A stretch of DNA of 64,000 nt from assembly GCA_030248195.1 (NCBI GenBank), contig JASAND010010797.1:62001-126000 (forward strand). Direction: 5' to 3'. Made by a program: the position numbers and the translations under genes. The DNA comes from Trissonchulus latispiculum (Eukaryota > Nematoda > Enoplea > Enoplida > Ironidae). The notes beneath the pieces are model-generated. The model searched no databases, was not told the origin of the DNA, and saw nothing but the letters and a program-made list of their open reading frames with translations. Positions 44,529 through 57,771 of the stretch are shown piece by piece; the stretch's first letter is position 1; every line of letters begins with the position of its first letter.

Positions 44529-46467
44529 GGGTTGCGCCGTTAGCGAAATTACGGGGCCGGGGCCTTCCCAAAGTGCGGGGCCGGGCCGGCCCGGCCCCGT
44601 TACACGGCCCCGGCCCCGTTACATGGCCCCGGCCCCGGCCCTGTTACACGGCCCCGGCGGCCCCGACGCCCCCAGCGTCCCCAGACTCCATTTAACAGCC
44701 TTTTGCTTACCCCTTTGCAAGAGTATATATTGGCAATATACCTCATACTGGCAGTCTTTATGCTTCATTCTGAATTGCGAGTCATTTCTCTATTCAGAAG
44801 TCCTATCTTCAGCAGTTCAGCACAGCTTAGGCAAGGTTTTTGTGCTCAAATTATGTAAATTAGGTTTATACAATATTTAAGCAGCAGAACTGGCAGCCTA
44901 CGCGCAGTCTTTGCCTGTCAGCATCTAAGCGGTTGCGGAGTTTTGAGCACCAGTGTTGCTTAGGAGCTACACATAGGTGCATTAGGGAATTAAGTAGTTA
45001 GCGTTTGACTGGCGAATCATGAAATTACAATAAATGTTTGCCTTTTCCATTAATTTGGCATGAAGTAGGAAGAACGTAGGTTGTATTGCTGAACCAAATA
45101 CTGTAATTGTGCTACATTGTTATTTTGTATGCTAAGGGAAGGGAAGACAAGCGCCTGCTCAGAAATCAGAAACCTTTACTTGGGTATTGAAAAATAATTT
45201 CAGTTCGATATCAAAAGAAATACTAGTGACAAGTCAATCATTTCGCTATTTCGCAAAATAATAATCTAAAATTGGTTTTCTAATTTTAATTTGTCAATAG
45301 TTCAAAATAAGTTTGCAGTATAACGCTTTGATTTCTTTACAATACAACATTATCTTGCGACATTAACTCCTATTGGACTAGTGAAACTAACGAAATATCA
45401 ACAAACGGAATTGAGATTAGTTTTCTAAATAGATCAGAGACTAACTTTAACTTTCCTACCTATCAACTTTTCTAAGCAAACCTTGCTGAAACGAAAACAA
45501 AAAGCTTCTGGTGCGATCAAAAAAACTGGAATATCTCTAAGTCTAAATTGAATATAGTATATATTATTATATTTTATTTAAATTAATTTATTTAGCAATA
45601 ATAGTAATTTATTTAAATATCTAATTATACATTAAAAATATCTAGCAGAATATAGAGAACGTGAAGCATTAATAAATACAGAAAGTTTTTTATATTTCGA
45701 AAGTTTACAGGAATTACTGAATTATTATTAATTTTAATTATTTAGATAATTACAAAATGACGCGGGATTTTGCGGGATAGGATTTATCAAATTTGCGGGA
45801 CTACGAGATCCCGCGGGACAGAACAAGCAAATTTAGTTCGGGGCCGGAGGGGCGGGCCGAAAAATTTCGTGCCACGTCCATCTGTGGCTGGCACAACGTC
45901 ACGCTACAGAGAATTGTGTGCTGTGCTACTAGTGATGTTTCAGCACCTGGAACTGGAACTGAAAATATTTTCAGTCAGTACGTATTTCAGTTTCAGTACC
46001 TAAAACTGAAACTGAAACTGAAATTTATTTGGATGAGACCTGAAACTGAATCTGAATTTGAAGTTCCTATGAGCAACCGTCTGAAACTGAAAATCAAATC
46101 AAATGAGACCTGAAACGGAAACTGAAAAATCAGATAAAATTAGTCTTGAAACTGAAACTGAATTTGAATCTGAAATTCCGACGAGCAACCTCCTGAAACT
46201 GAAATAAAAAGGCTGCCTGAAATATCACTACTACATACGCCAAGAAATAGCCATATGCACAGCAGAAAATATATAATAAAGTGTTATATACGTCCTGATG
46301 ACCCGTCGGGGACCACGGGGCCGCCGGGGCTTACGGGGCCGTCGGGGCCCACGGGGCCGCCGGGGCCGTGTAACGGGCCCGGGCCCCAAAGTCAACGGGG
46401 CCGGGCCGTTAAAAAATTTTGCGGGGCCGGGCCGGCCCGGCCCCGTTACACGGCCCCGGCGCAACCC
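44529..46467. mobile_element. GGGGCC-array TIR element, copy 2
   Basis: Ends GGGTTGCGCCG and CGGCGCAACCC with TA on both sides (44527-44528, 46468-46469). It has GGGGCC/GGCCCC blocks at 44550-44690 and 46310-46460 and is collinear with copy 1 at 3469-5320. Confidence 0.77.
45930..46230. mobile_element. CTGAAA-repeat MITE nested in GGGGCC element, copy 2
   Basis: Same TAGTGATGTTTCAG ends and CTGAAA arrays, in the same place as 4803-5097. Confidence 0.55.
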
Positions 46468-46850
46468 TAACTTAGCTACACAGAAAAAATGGCAAGGTAA
46501 AATTAAAAATTTAAGCTGAACATGATTAATGTTGGCTGAAACTCAACAAAACAAGAATTTTGCCATTCGAAATTTAGTTTGTCACCACTAGCCAACAGCA
46601 AAATAAGCTGTTGAAGTTGTCTACTTTTTAGACTGGACCTTCTTGATTAGACCCAACGATTGAAACCGCTAGCCAGGATCCCTAGCCGGTGCCAGGTGCC
46701 TGTTATGTATTACTGTTTCCTTTTAGCCGACCATGAACTTCATGAAATTATTCTTAGAAGTAGAAATTTTAGTCCCTAACTTAGCAGGAAGGTATCAAAT
46801 AAATTAGAATTACGAGGAATAGTGTCAAAAAGTAGGTAGGTATGTCTAGT

Positions 46851-46856
46851 TTTATT
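46851..46856 (-). promoter_or_regulatory. Candidate poly(A) signal of ETFB
   Basis: AATAAA on the minus strand 460 bases past the ETFB stop codon. Confidence 0.4.
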
Positions 46857-47317
46857 CTACGTTCCAAACCTCCAAATCGTCCTAGTTCTTTTCGAAGCGG
46901 ATATGTTCCCTGCTAGAAATCACTGCTGCCATTAAAACTCAAAGATTATTAAACATCTGTAGAATACAATAAGACGCACTTACATAATTTTACTATTAAA
47001 GACTACAATAAAACCAACAAACACTAAATAATTAACAAATTATTTCACACAAATTATTTAAGTACGAACAATCAATTATCATCATAAATAAGCAATCCCC
47101 TGCAAAGTCATGGCGGCAATTCACTGTACTTCATATCCAAAATCCACAAAGCAAAACAAGTATGGCTATGCTCATTTCAAATTTGAATTAATTCTCATGT
47201 TCATCGACCGCAGAAAACACACAAATGCAGATTGTGAACAATTTTGTCTTTAACAATAAGACGGTGGAAACTCGAGCAAAACAACTAACAAATTAATACA
47301 AAAACCATCAGTTATAA

Positions 47318-47488
47318 CTACAGTCTTCCAATCTCTTTCAGTTTGGAGACAAGTTCCTCAACAGTTTCAACCTTCTGACCAGCCTGCCGCTGAGGAGGAT
47401 CTTCCACTGATTTGATCTCAAGATGGCTCTTAACATCAACACCATAATCTGAAACCTTCTTTTTGGCCATGGGCTTCTTCTTGGCTTT
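47318..47488 (-). CDS. ETFB: ETFB exon 6 (terminal)
   Basis: Acceptor [26 protein letters not shown] through [14 protein letters not shown] and stop TAG. It lies 5.2 kb from exon 5. Confidence 0.95.
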   Translation of the reverse strand, partial: KAKKKPMAKKKVSDYGVDVKSHLEIKSVEDPPQRQAGQKVETVEELVSKLKEIGRL

Positions 47489-50400
47489 CTAAACATCACT
47501 ACACCACGGATAGGACACAGCATGAAATAATATACATACAGCAATATCAGCACAAACATAAAATAAATACATAAATTTGGGTTTACCTCAGAAGGGGGAG
47601 TTGGGGCGGGACCCGAGTATGTCGTTTTCGGGCAGCCACCGGACAATTCGACCACGTGTGCAGTGTGCTCAGCAAGAATGCGTGCTCACAACGATAGTCT
47701 CGCGTATTTATGGGTATCAGTCAGAGAGAAAACAAAGCTATTGCTTTTCGTATAAGTAGTTGCGTTTTGACTGCAAGTCAAATAGTCAAATGTGTAAGTT
47801 GCCATGACAAATTATTCTTATTATTGTGTCGAACCGTACCAACGCCATAAGGAGGAGGCGAATGCCTTGTTTTTGCTACATTGATTATAGAAATTTAACT
47901 CAAATTTTAGCAAAGAAAAATTTGCGAAGGAAGGGTTTTTTGCTTCACTCTTGCTCATTTGCTTTACGAAATAAGTTTTCTTTAAAAATGAAAGGAAGCT
48001 TTTTCTTCCCCATTGTCGTCGTCGTCGTTCCTCGTTTCGCCACGGGGATAATCTTGCCGTCAGGACCACGCCTGACAGCCAGGTTGAAGAGTTCAGTAGT
48101 GCTTCGTGAGCCTTCTCGCTAAGATTCTTCAACATTTCATTCAAGATCTGATCTAGGCCGGCAGCCTTCTTGAGTGGGAGGTCATTGATGGCTGCTTAGT
48201 ATTCGCCCTTGCTGAAGGGGCTGCACATATAGATGGCTCGGTAGACGTTCCGCAGTGGCATTCCTGTTTCAGATCATGCCTGACCCCCAGAGGAGGGGCC
48301 TACCCTCCTTTAACGTTCTCAAGTGGCTCACACTGGCATATCCCTTCACGGATCCTCTAGCCTTGTCACGGTAGGTAGTTAGTTGTTTGGTACCGAGCAG
48401 GAGGGATTGACCAAATGCCGTGTTTGTATTCTTCCCCTCAATAGCCCTGAGTGTTTTCATTGCAGGATTGGTACTGGGGGACAGAGCAGTAACAAAATCC
48501 TGTCAGCTGGAGCGCTTGGTTTCCCTGATCATTACAGACAGCGATCGTTCGGCGTCCCTCCCCCGAAGCCCAGGCTCTTCGGATTTGGACCTGAGGAAGG
48601 TCCTTTCAGAGATCTGGCTTCGTTGAGGGCGGCGGCGATTTGGTCTGACCACCAGCATTAGGGAATTCAGCGCTGGTTCCGTGGAATATTATCGGCAGCT
48701 GATTGGAGGATGACATGGGTTAGCAGGCGGTTCAGGCGGTGTACTGGCAGTTGCTGATCCGGAGGAGAGATCTGCAGGAGTTCATCCCCATTCGTGCCTG
48801 GAATCCAGGCCAGTCGGCCCTTCCGTGAAGTATCGCTTGATGGAGGTTTGCCGAACGAGCAAGATAGGGTAAGGCCACATAGTATTGGGTCGTGGTCAGA
48901 AATTGGTGTATCTGGATACTTGCCAGGAAAAGCGACCGTACCAGGCAGGGTAAAGGATGGTAAGATCAGGGCTGGGCTGTCCGCCCGTTTGCGGGTTCAG
49001 TCCGGTGGGGTACCGTCGTTAACCAGGGATAGGCCGAAGAGGATCCAGACCTCCACAGATTCCCTTACAGAGTTAGGAGGCTGCAGCAGATCCCAGGCGG
49101 CTGCATGGGCGTTGAAATCTCCGGAAATCACCGCTCTTCCCTGGGAACAAATGTAGGATGGATGAAAGTTCTGAGGGCGTTGGTCTTGGGCGACATTGAC
49201 AATGGTGGGAACATAGATGTTGGATAGGGGGTTAGGGTCTGACCCTGACTGAATATGGACCGCCACCGCATCCGTGGTGAGGTCTGTCGGAGCTAGATAG
49301 TTTCTGTCATCAACCGAATATCCAATTCCTTTCCTGATGAGCGTAGCAACTCCGCCCCCAGTCGTATGTCCTGTTGCCTGCCGGTCCTCCGGTAGGCATG
49401 AACTTCGTCGAATTGTTTCAGGCCGACGGTCTTCCCTGGCCTGAGCCAGGTTTCTTGAAGCAGAATAACGTTCCCCTCCAAATCCTTTGCCATTTTCTGA
49501 AGGACAGGGCTGCCGCGCGACCTTTCTCAGAAAAAAGGAAATAAAAAAGGAATTTTGCACCCGAAAAAAAGGAAAAAAAAGGAATTTGTCCGACAAAAAA
49601 TAGGAAATAAAAGGAATTTTCAGACATAAATTAATAACGTTACTGAGCAAAAAATTAAATTTTTTCCATTTTGAACAGCCAAACAAAGGTTTGAAACATT
49701 TACATATAGCAAGCTTAACAAAAAAATCAAAATTAGGTTTTTTGGCTGGAACTTTCGCAAAACTAAACCAAATCGATTACTTTGAGGACCCATGGATAGG
49801 TCTTGGGCTAAGCTTTAAAACCACCCCAGTTTCGTTGCTCTACCGCCTACCAGTAAGTAGCAGTAGACGAAAATGTGTGATTTTTTTTGTTAAAGGTTTA
49901 ACAAAAAAAATCACCCGTTAACAAAAAAAACTCAGTGGCGGATCGGATCCCAGAGAGCAGCTAACAACTTTTTCTCATCAGTTTTAGATAGAGCGCACTA
50001 AATAACGTATTTAGAACCCCAAACCACCAACCTAGTGTTCCAATTAGGGCAACTGACCCCGCCGAAGTCTTAGTGGTCACTGATGGCCCCCGACAGCGTC
50101 CAGTATGAAGTCTGGTGGCTCTAAAGTGCCGTTTTAAAGGCTAAAACGTTGTTTTTTCGTGTTTGTGAGTGATTATAACCTATTTCCAGGCATTTTGGCA
50201 GAGAAACTCAGAACTTCATATTTTGGTGGGGTATGACCCACGGTCACGTGACCCATGCCGGACCCGTCCGAACCCTTCAGGTACCAACTGGACAGTTTGA
50301 AGTGGCTATAAACATGTCCTAGGGGGTTTTCGAGGGCGCTGAATTCAAATCTGGCATTAGTTTTTAGGTATCTATGAGCTAATACTGACTTCTGGGATCA

Positions 50401-53400
50401 CGTTTACCGTCGGACGGTCCAGGCCCGGCTGGTCACCAGGTTGGACTCCCAGAAGTGTCAGGCAACCTCAAAAACAACGTATATAAGGGTTTTCGGGGTC
50501 GCTGAGCTCGATTTTGACGTTAGTTTTGCTCTAGCTGCTGTTCTGGCTTCAGTAACGAAACATAAAAATGATTTTTTATTTGTTAAAATTTTAACAAAAA
50601 AAAATCACCCACCCCAGGACGGCTCAGAGGTCCGACTGGGAACTTCTATATATGTATCGATAGCCCACAGTCAGGACATGTCACATGCACAATATGGGTT
50701 GCCTAGGGTTTTCCCTTAGTAAATAGCAGCCGAAATTCGAACTTCGGTCATGAACGTTTTTGAGGTCACTTTTGGGTACCCTAACTTAAAGGTCTGCCCT
50801 GAACGCATGGAGAGGGCCTAGGGGCTCAAACTCACAGGCTTGAACAGATAAGATTTTAGTTTATATACTATGTCAAATCAAAATAGAAACAAAGACAACG
50901 CATGTATTATATACGTATATTTATACGTGTGCTTAGAAGCAACTGCAGATGGAAGGATCAATGTAGAAGAGAAGAGATAAGTGGGGGTCTGGGGGGCGGA
51001 GCCCCCCAGAAGAAGCCAGAGCCCAAACTACGTTGAATTGTCTCAAGAAATTAATTTAGAGCACTCTTGAAATTCTTGCTACCGAATTTTTCGGCTGCGT
51101 ATTTTGGTGCGTATTTTTGTTTTTGACTGCGTATTTTTAAGCTCGATTGCGTAAATACGCAGTATTTTACGCAAAAAACCGTGATCTGCACTTGACCTAA
51201 ATTTTAAACAGAGACTGAGGCACCGCAGGAACAAAAATTTTCCTATCTGTTATTTTATGCTTTAAAAATAGATCGCCTTTTGCTTTCTCTCCAAAAATAC
51301 CGTGTGGGGTAGAACTAAAAGAGAGGCCTCGGAACCCCCAAAACAATTGCAATCTTGACTTCTAGGCACTTTTTTGGAAAATTTGACTGTGACGTCTATG
51401 CATTTTGCCATCGTATTTAGTGCATTCTGCATATACCTCAAATAGTGCATTTTGCTCAAAAACTCTGCAGCAGTCTATGCACACATTACTAACATATATA
51501 CGTTTCAAGATTATATAAACGTTCTATCGAGTATATACAAATTAAATTTTAACTCTTGTCTTTAAGCAAACAAAAAATAAGTCCAACAATTTCTATAAAT
51601 CTAAATTCGTAAGTCATATTAAGTAAAAATGTATGTAGCTTTAGCTATTCTATAATAAAACTGAAAAATTAAGTTAAACAATATTCCGGCGGAGCCGGAA
51701 AATTTTTGGAAATTAATATCGTAAGACTAAATTTTAGGCACATTTTGGTCAATTGTCAGAAAATTTTTGAAAAAAAGGAAATAAAAGGAATTTTTGCAGA
51801 AAAAAGGAAAAAAAGGACGACCTCGAAAAAAAAGGAAAAAAAAGGAAAAAAAGGAACCGCGGCAGCCCTGGAAGGATGGGCAGCTTCCTAACGATCGACC
51901 ACGTTCCATTGGAGGATTCGCAGTTTGTCTCTTCCCGTGGGCTGGAGTTGCTGATCACTGGAGTTGGGCCAGGTAGAATGGGGTATTGCAGTACCAGCTG
52001 CAGAGTTAGAGCCAGAGGGGAGGGAAGGGAGAGAGGGAGTGGGCGCAGTAGGGACAGGGTGGGTGGTAGGCGAGGGCGGCAGGGGTCCAGCCGCCAGATT
52101 AGCTGTAAAGTTCGGGCAGTTATAGTTGTCCACATCCCATTGAGTGAGGAGAGGACCGATATTTCGCGGGTGGACAGGTTGGAGCATCTTCCGCTATGGA
52201 TCCATAGCCTGCATTTCACCGAAGTCACGATAGCCCACCCATTTCCCACAAGATGAGCAGAGCCACGTGGGGACAGTGGCGGCAGGTGGCGGCCCTGGTT
52301 TGGGAGGCTCGACATCACTGGCAGCCAGCAGGAGAAGGGCCCAGTATGCCGGGTTACCGGCGGTTCAATCAAAAACCCGACTGATGAGGTTCTTCGCTTC
52401 TGATAAGGGTAACAACTACGGGAATGTGAAGTCAATTTGGTGGGAAGCCGCCCCACTGCAGCAAAGCGGACATCTTCGGAGCGGAAGCGAATGCTTCAAT
52501 AGCTGAACTGGGCAGGACAAAGTCTTAGCTGGGAACAGTAAATAAGAACAAACCCTGATGCAAGAAAGGGCTACGTCGTCAGTTGAACCGGAAAACTTGT
52601 GAGTTTATTTTTCATAAACCATAACAAATGTTCTCTAAAATCTCACCATAATATTCGGCAGAGTGGCGTAACGAGGCTCATTGAGTCGAAGATCCGCGGA
52701 ACAGACAGCAGGAAGCCGAACTCTGATCGTTTCCAATCCTCCATCAACTTCTCGAGTCACCTTCAGATGCTTGTCTCCATCAAGCTCAATTTTGGACGAG
52801 AAAGTGGCCTAAAACAAACAAACAAATAATAAACAAAAGCAGAGGCTAACAACCAACGCTGCAAAACTCGGACCAGTTCAAGCAAAATCCTTACAAGAAA
52901 AATAAACATGTTAAACTGCCACATCTTATCTTACCTCGCGTGCCATGTAATTAACGTCAATTATCAAAATCTGCAGACCACTGTAGTGAGCATCAATGTC
53001 AGTTAACCGCAAAAAGTTTTCCAAAAAATATATGCAAATTAACAACCGACTGGTTACTTCTACGTTAAAACTCAATCTTAGATTAAAGGTTTACAACTGC
53101 TTTGCTAAGCTTAAGCACCTGTAAGTTCACACAACGTAGAATTTTCAGTTCTGAGTGGACGGCTTACTTCTAGAAAATATATACGTCAGAAGGAATAAAG
53201 TTTTGGAAACTGCGACAAAGCTTTGTCTTAAAATACGAAGCTTCAAAAGGAACATTCAACCCAACTCTCCTCATTCTGATGCTTACAGAGATTTTCCTAC
53301 AATATACTGTAGATACTGGGAGCATACAGTAAAAGTATGTTGATATAAATTTCACTACGCACAGCTACAGTATAATAATAGGTATCTATTCATTATGTGA

Positions 53401-56400
53401 AATAAACTGTAACAGCGTACTTGAGGCCAGTCAAGATAACCCGCCAACATTTGGCAGGTTTGGTTTGCATCATCGTCGATAGCCTAAAATGCAGACAAAT
53501 AGAAAATTAACCAAAACGGCAAAAAACTGACATGATACTTAAGTGAAAGGTCCCCACTTTCACTCCTTAACTTTCAAGATAGAAAAACCTCATTATATTA
53601 TTTGTTGGGCAAAACCTAGCGCTTCTCAGAATGGACAACATAGTATATACCTGCTTTCCAACAATGACAACATCTGACTTCTCCTCTTGAGCAATTTTGG
53701 CCAACAATTTAGACACATGAATCGGTTCCAGTTTTTCGTACTCTTTTTGACTCATCTCAACATGTATTGCGCGATCTGCACCCATGGCTAACGCTGTCCT
53801 TAAGGTTTCCTGGAACAAAACAACAATGTAAAACTACATACATACACACTACATACAGTGTATATACATCAAGCAAACAGTATAGTCAGGCACATGCACA
53901 TAACACTCCCATCCATAGTGCTGAGGCCTATTTTTGTTTTGACTATTTCCTGTCGAGTTGGGACTTAGAACTATTTCCAAAATGGCTATTTGGCCAGACA
54001 AATTTTGGGCCGGACGACTGAACGGTCCAGAACCTACATTAAAAATCGCTCAACGTTATGCACTAGTATCACCTCGGTACTTCTTCATGCAACAACCGCT
54101 TGTCGCTAAGTGCTCTCTAGAGCCCTGTAGGCGTGACACAAAATGGCCGTTTTTCGGCAAAAACTCCCTGAGACCACATTTGGCCGGCCGCACAGATGAC
54201 ATGCCGGGCAGGGCAGCGAAAAAGTACAGCGCAAGGCACAAAGAGACCATATCAGCATTCAGAAAATATAAACCTTTCCAGCTGAAAACGTCCACATCTT
54301 TCAAACACCTCAGAACAAAATTGCATTTTTCCAAGCGCATGACTTAGAAAAAAACAAACGGACCTGACTTGTCCGGAAGCGAAAATTTTCAAAGTTGGAA
54401 ATTTTTACCAAAACTTCTTGCAACTTGTTGTACTCGTCGTGTAGATTCCAACGCTAGTCAACTTGCCGAGTTTCGTTCAGTATTAAGCTGGCATGGTGCT
54501 CGAACGAGTTTCTAAGGGCCGCGCAGCGCCTTTCACACAATTATAGGGGGTCGCTCTCGCGCGCCCTATAATACTGTATTTTTAGCATTTTTAGTCCATT
54601 TTATCCCCCCACTTTTGGACATCCGCCCCCACTAATTTTTGCCTAGAAAAACCCCAGAAAGCGACACCACCAAATTTCCCCAATGCCAAGAACCTCCCGG
54701 GCTTGTTAAACAGTCAGTTCAAAGCATCAATAGACCCCACCTTTTCCAAATCTTGGATAAAATGTAAAATCTTTGACCATGACTGCATAGGAAGCAAAAC
54801 ATAATAACTATCCAAATATATACCTGTGACTGCGGAGGACCACAAGATACTGCCACTATTTCTTGTGCTAAATTTTTCTCCTTCATTCGAACAGCTTCCT
54901 CCATGGCAATCTCATCAAAAGGATTCATGGAATGTTTGACACCCTCGGTTACAACTCCCGTTTTATCTGGTTTAACCCTAACCTAAAATATAACAAAATT
55001 ACTTCCGTACGACAAATACGTATGTAACAAACGGTAAACTTTCATGAAAACAAAAATGTATAATGTACGTTAGCGTTTCGCTTTTTGAAGAATAATATAC
55101 CAACACAGGCTTAATATATACCTAAAGAGTTTGATGGCTGAGCAATTGGAACCCCTTTTTGAGTAGGTTAATTAGTTAGTTAGGTTATTTTCCCAAAAAT
55201 TGTAGGTTCATGAAATAAAGCGATGTTGGAGCGTTTTTTTGCATAATATACGGTACATTTCACGGAAAGAGCTGGCGAAATTGACAAGTTGGCGAAATTT
55301 CAAGAAAAAATGGCAATTTCAGCAAATTTAGTTACATTTGTGGACCTCAACCTTGAGCATATTTTGCAACTAAGCTCATTAACCAACTCGTTCGCGAAAT
55401 AAACTCTCGCAGGATTTTTCGTCAACATTTTTGAACTTTTAAACAATTTTGGAATTTCTTCAATTTTCAAAGGCAATTTTTGCGAACGAGTTGGTTCATG
55501 AGCTTGTTTAAATTTAGTTTCAAAGTATGCTCAAGCTTAAGGTCTACAAATCAATGTAGCTAAATTTGCTAAAATCGCCATTTTTTGTGAAATTTCGCCA
55601 ATTCGGCAATTTTGCCAACGGTCACTCTTTCCGTGGAATTTACCGTATATTATGATTCAGGGTATTTTTAGGGATTTTTCCCGGGGGGCCTTCCCGAGGG
55701 CCCCGGGGGGGGGGAATTTCCGGGGGGCGGAGATTTTTTGCAAAAATTAGCATTTTTTGGCGTATTTTTCATAGTGAAACACAAAACGTTCTCATAAACG
55801 CCAGGATTTAAGCTAAAAATAGCTTTTTTACGAAAAAAATCTCCGGCAAAGCCGGAAAATTTTTGAAAATTTGACCATTTTCGAAAAAATGTAGACCTCA
55901 TTAAGGGGGAAGCCCAAAATCCGGGGGGGATTTCGGGGGGAAGGCATTTTCGGGGGGAAGGTCAATTTCGGGGGCCCCCGCCCCCCCCCCTGTAAAAATA
56001 CCATGTGATTAATAATACTATCAGTCTTAGAAATTCTGCGCCGTCTGCGTGCTGTTAATATATAACCCAACCAAACCGAAGAACAACGTTGTTTTAGGCC
56101 GTTTGACCAGATGTCATTTCCATCGGTTTCGAAATGTGCGTTAAAATCTCCTCCGATTACGCGTTAAGCCCAGATGGCAGTGCTTCTAGGACGAAGAGCT
56201 GCTGCCTTATTTTTCCCTTTCCCTCTGGATGGGAGGAACATAGACGATGAAGACCTGGCAGTCACGGCCAGGAAGGTGGCGTGATTAGTATATACCGTAG
56301 TGATTCGTCTATTGATGTTGATACTGGAAAAGGGTTGTATATTTGTATTCTCCATGAGAATACCCATTCACCGCCCTTGATACTATCAAGTTGATAGGTT

Positions 56401-57701
56401 CCAGCGGTCCAGCCTCTGGCCTGACGTCGTGGCTGCGCTGTAACCTGGTATGGGTAGTTACGTACTCCCACTACTCTAGGTGCGTTTCCTGCAATAGGAC
56501 CACGTCGGCTTCAGCTTCCTTCAGTTGATGTTTCAGCCAGGCCTTTGGTTTTTAACCCTCTTAACCATTCCATTGCCAGACCTTGATGTTTCGGAACCTT
56601 CCGCCAGGCCGGGTTGTCACAGGGGCGGTTATAGGAGGGTTCGGTAAGAGGGCGGTTCTGCACGGCCCGAGCGGCCCAGCCGCAGAGCCAGGGGCAGGAG
56701 CAGGGGTTGTGTGCTGTCCCCGTGCAGCTGTAGGGGTTAGCACAAGTTCTATTCGGTCTGGGTGGGCCGGTAGAGGGATTGGCAGGTTGGGCGGGGCGGG
56801 GAAGAGTGCGCACATTCCCAGGAATACTGGTAGTATTTTCCGTAGGTTCTGAGGCTGGAGTAAGGTCTAAAGTGCACCCACCCCTGACAGGAGGGGAGGT
56901 GCACCTAACACAGGTACTGGGGGCGTTCTTGGAGCAGACGCGACACAGCCACGGGGTATTAGGGCCGGGATTCCTCTCCATGTCGCCGGCTGCTATGACC
57001 ACAAGTAGTAAAATTAGCAGGCCCACGCCCAGTTAGCCGGCTTACTGGGACCTGCACCCAAAATCCTACTGGGTGCGCAAACTTGGTGGGAGCAAACGTT
57101 GAACCTGTATGGGGGCATCCGGTATAGCAGTAAGTGGGCCTCGGGGGCCAGAGAATTGAGAGCCGCTTGTTATCCCGCTATCTCTTTTGGGATCAGAAGA
57201 AGGGGGGGGGGGTTCTGCCACGCCACCGCTGAAGGCGCTCTCCAAGAAGCAAACTACATATGCTCATCATGGTCAGCGACCCCGATTACCACAGTCCCAC
57301 TACATGGTCCAAAGCAGCACATTTTTGACTATTTTCTGTGGATTTGTTATGTTTATCTGTGGATTTTGCCGGACCAAACCTGGGCTGGCCGCCATAATGT
57401 TCCCGGCCAGATATCGATACTCGTACCGATTTTGACACAATATATACGTACAATAACCCTCCAAAGTTTGTTACGTATGTGACAAACCGTGTGTCACTAG
57501 CTTGTTCCTCGAGAGCTGGCACGGTGCTCGAACAAATATCTAACGCCTACGCAGCCCCTTTACACCCTTTATCTAAGCAGCCAACAATATGTATACCTAT
57601 ATACATTTACAGTCAATATCAACAAAATAAACATTTGAAAGCACAAACTCTATAATTCTATATTATATACAAATCCACAGAAAATCTACATATTATACGT
57701 C

Positions 57702-57771
<70 letters not shown>

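Noticed and set aside
48383..49156. Plus-strand open frames over the ETFB intron 5 LINE
   Set aside because: Antisense shadows of the degraded minus-strand LINE, where the endonuclease motifs lie.
50988..51008. Palindrome CTGGGGGGCGGAGCCCCCCAG as a transcription terminator
   Set aside because: There is no gene next to it and no bacterial context; it lies within a non-coding transposon and is more likely part of it.
53871..54347. Open frames in ETFB intron 2 on both strands
   Set aside because: They coincide with the repeated tail module of the composite element, and the frame is not kept in the other copies.
56583..57036. Plus-strand open frames opposite the 2A-bearing LINE
   Set aside because: Antisense to the recognisable LINE frame and without similarity to known proteins.
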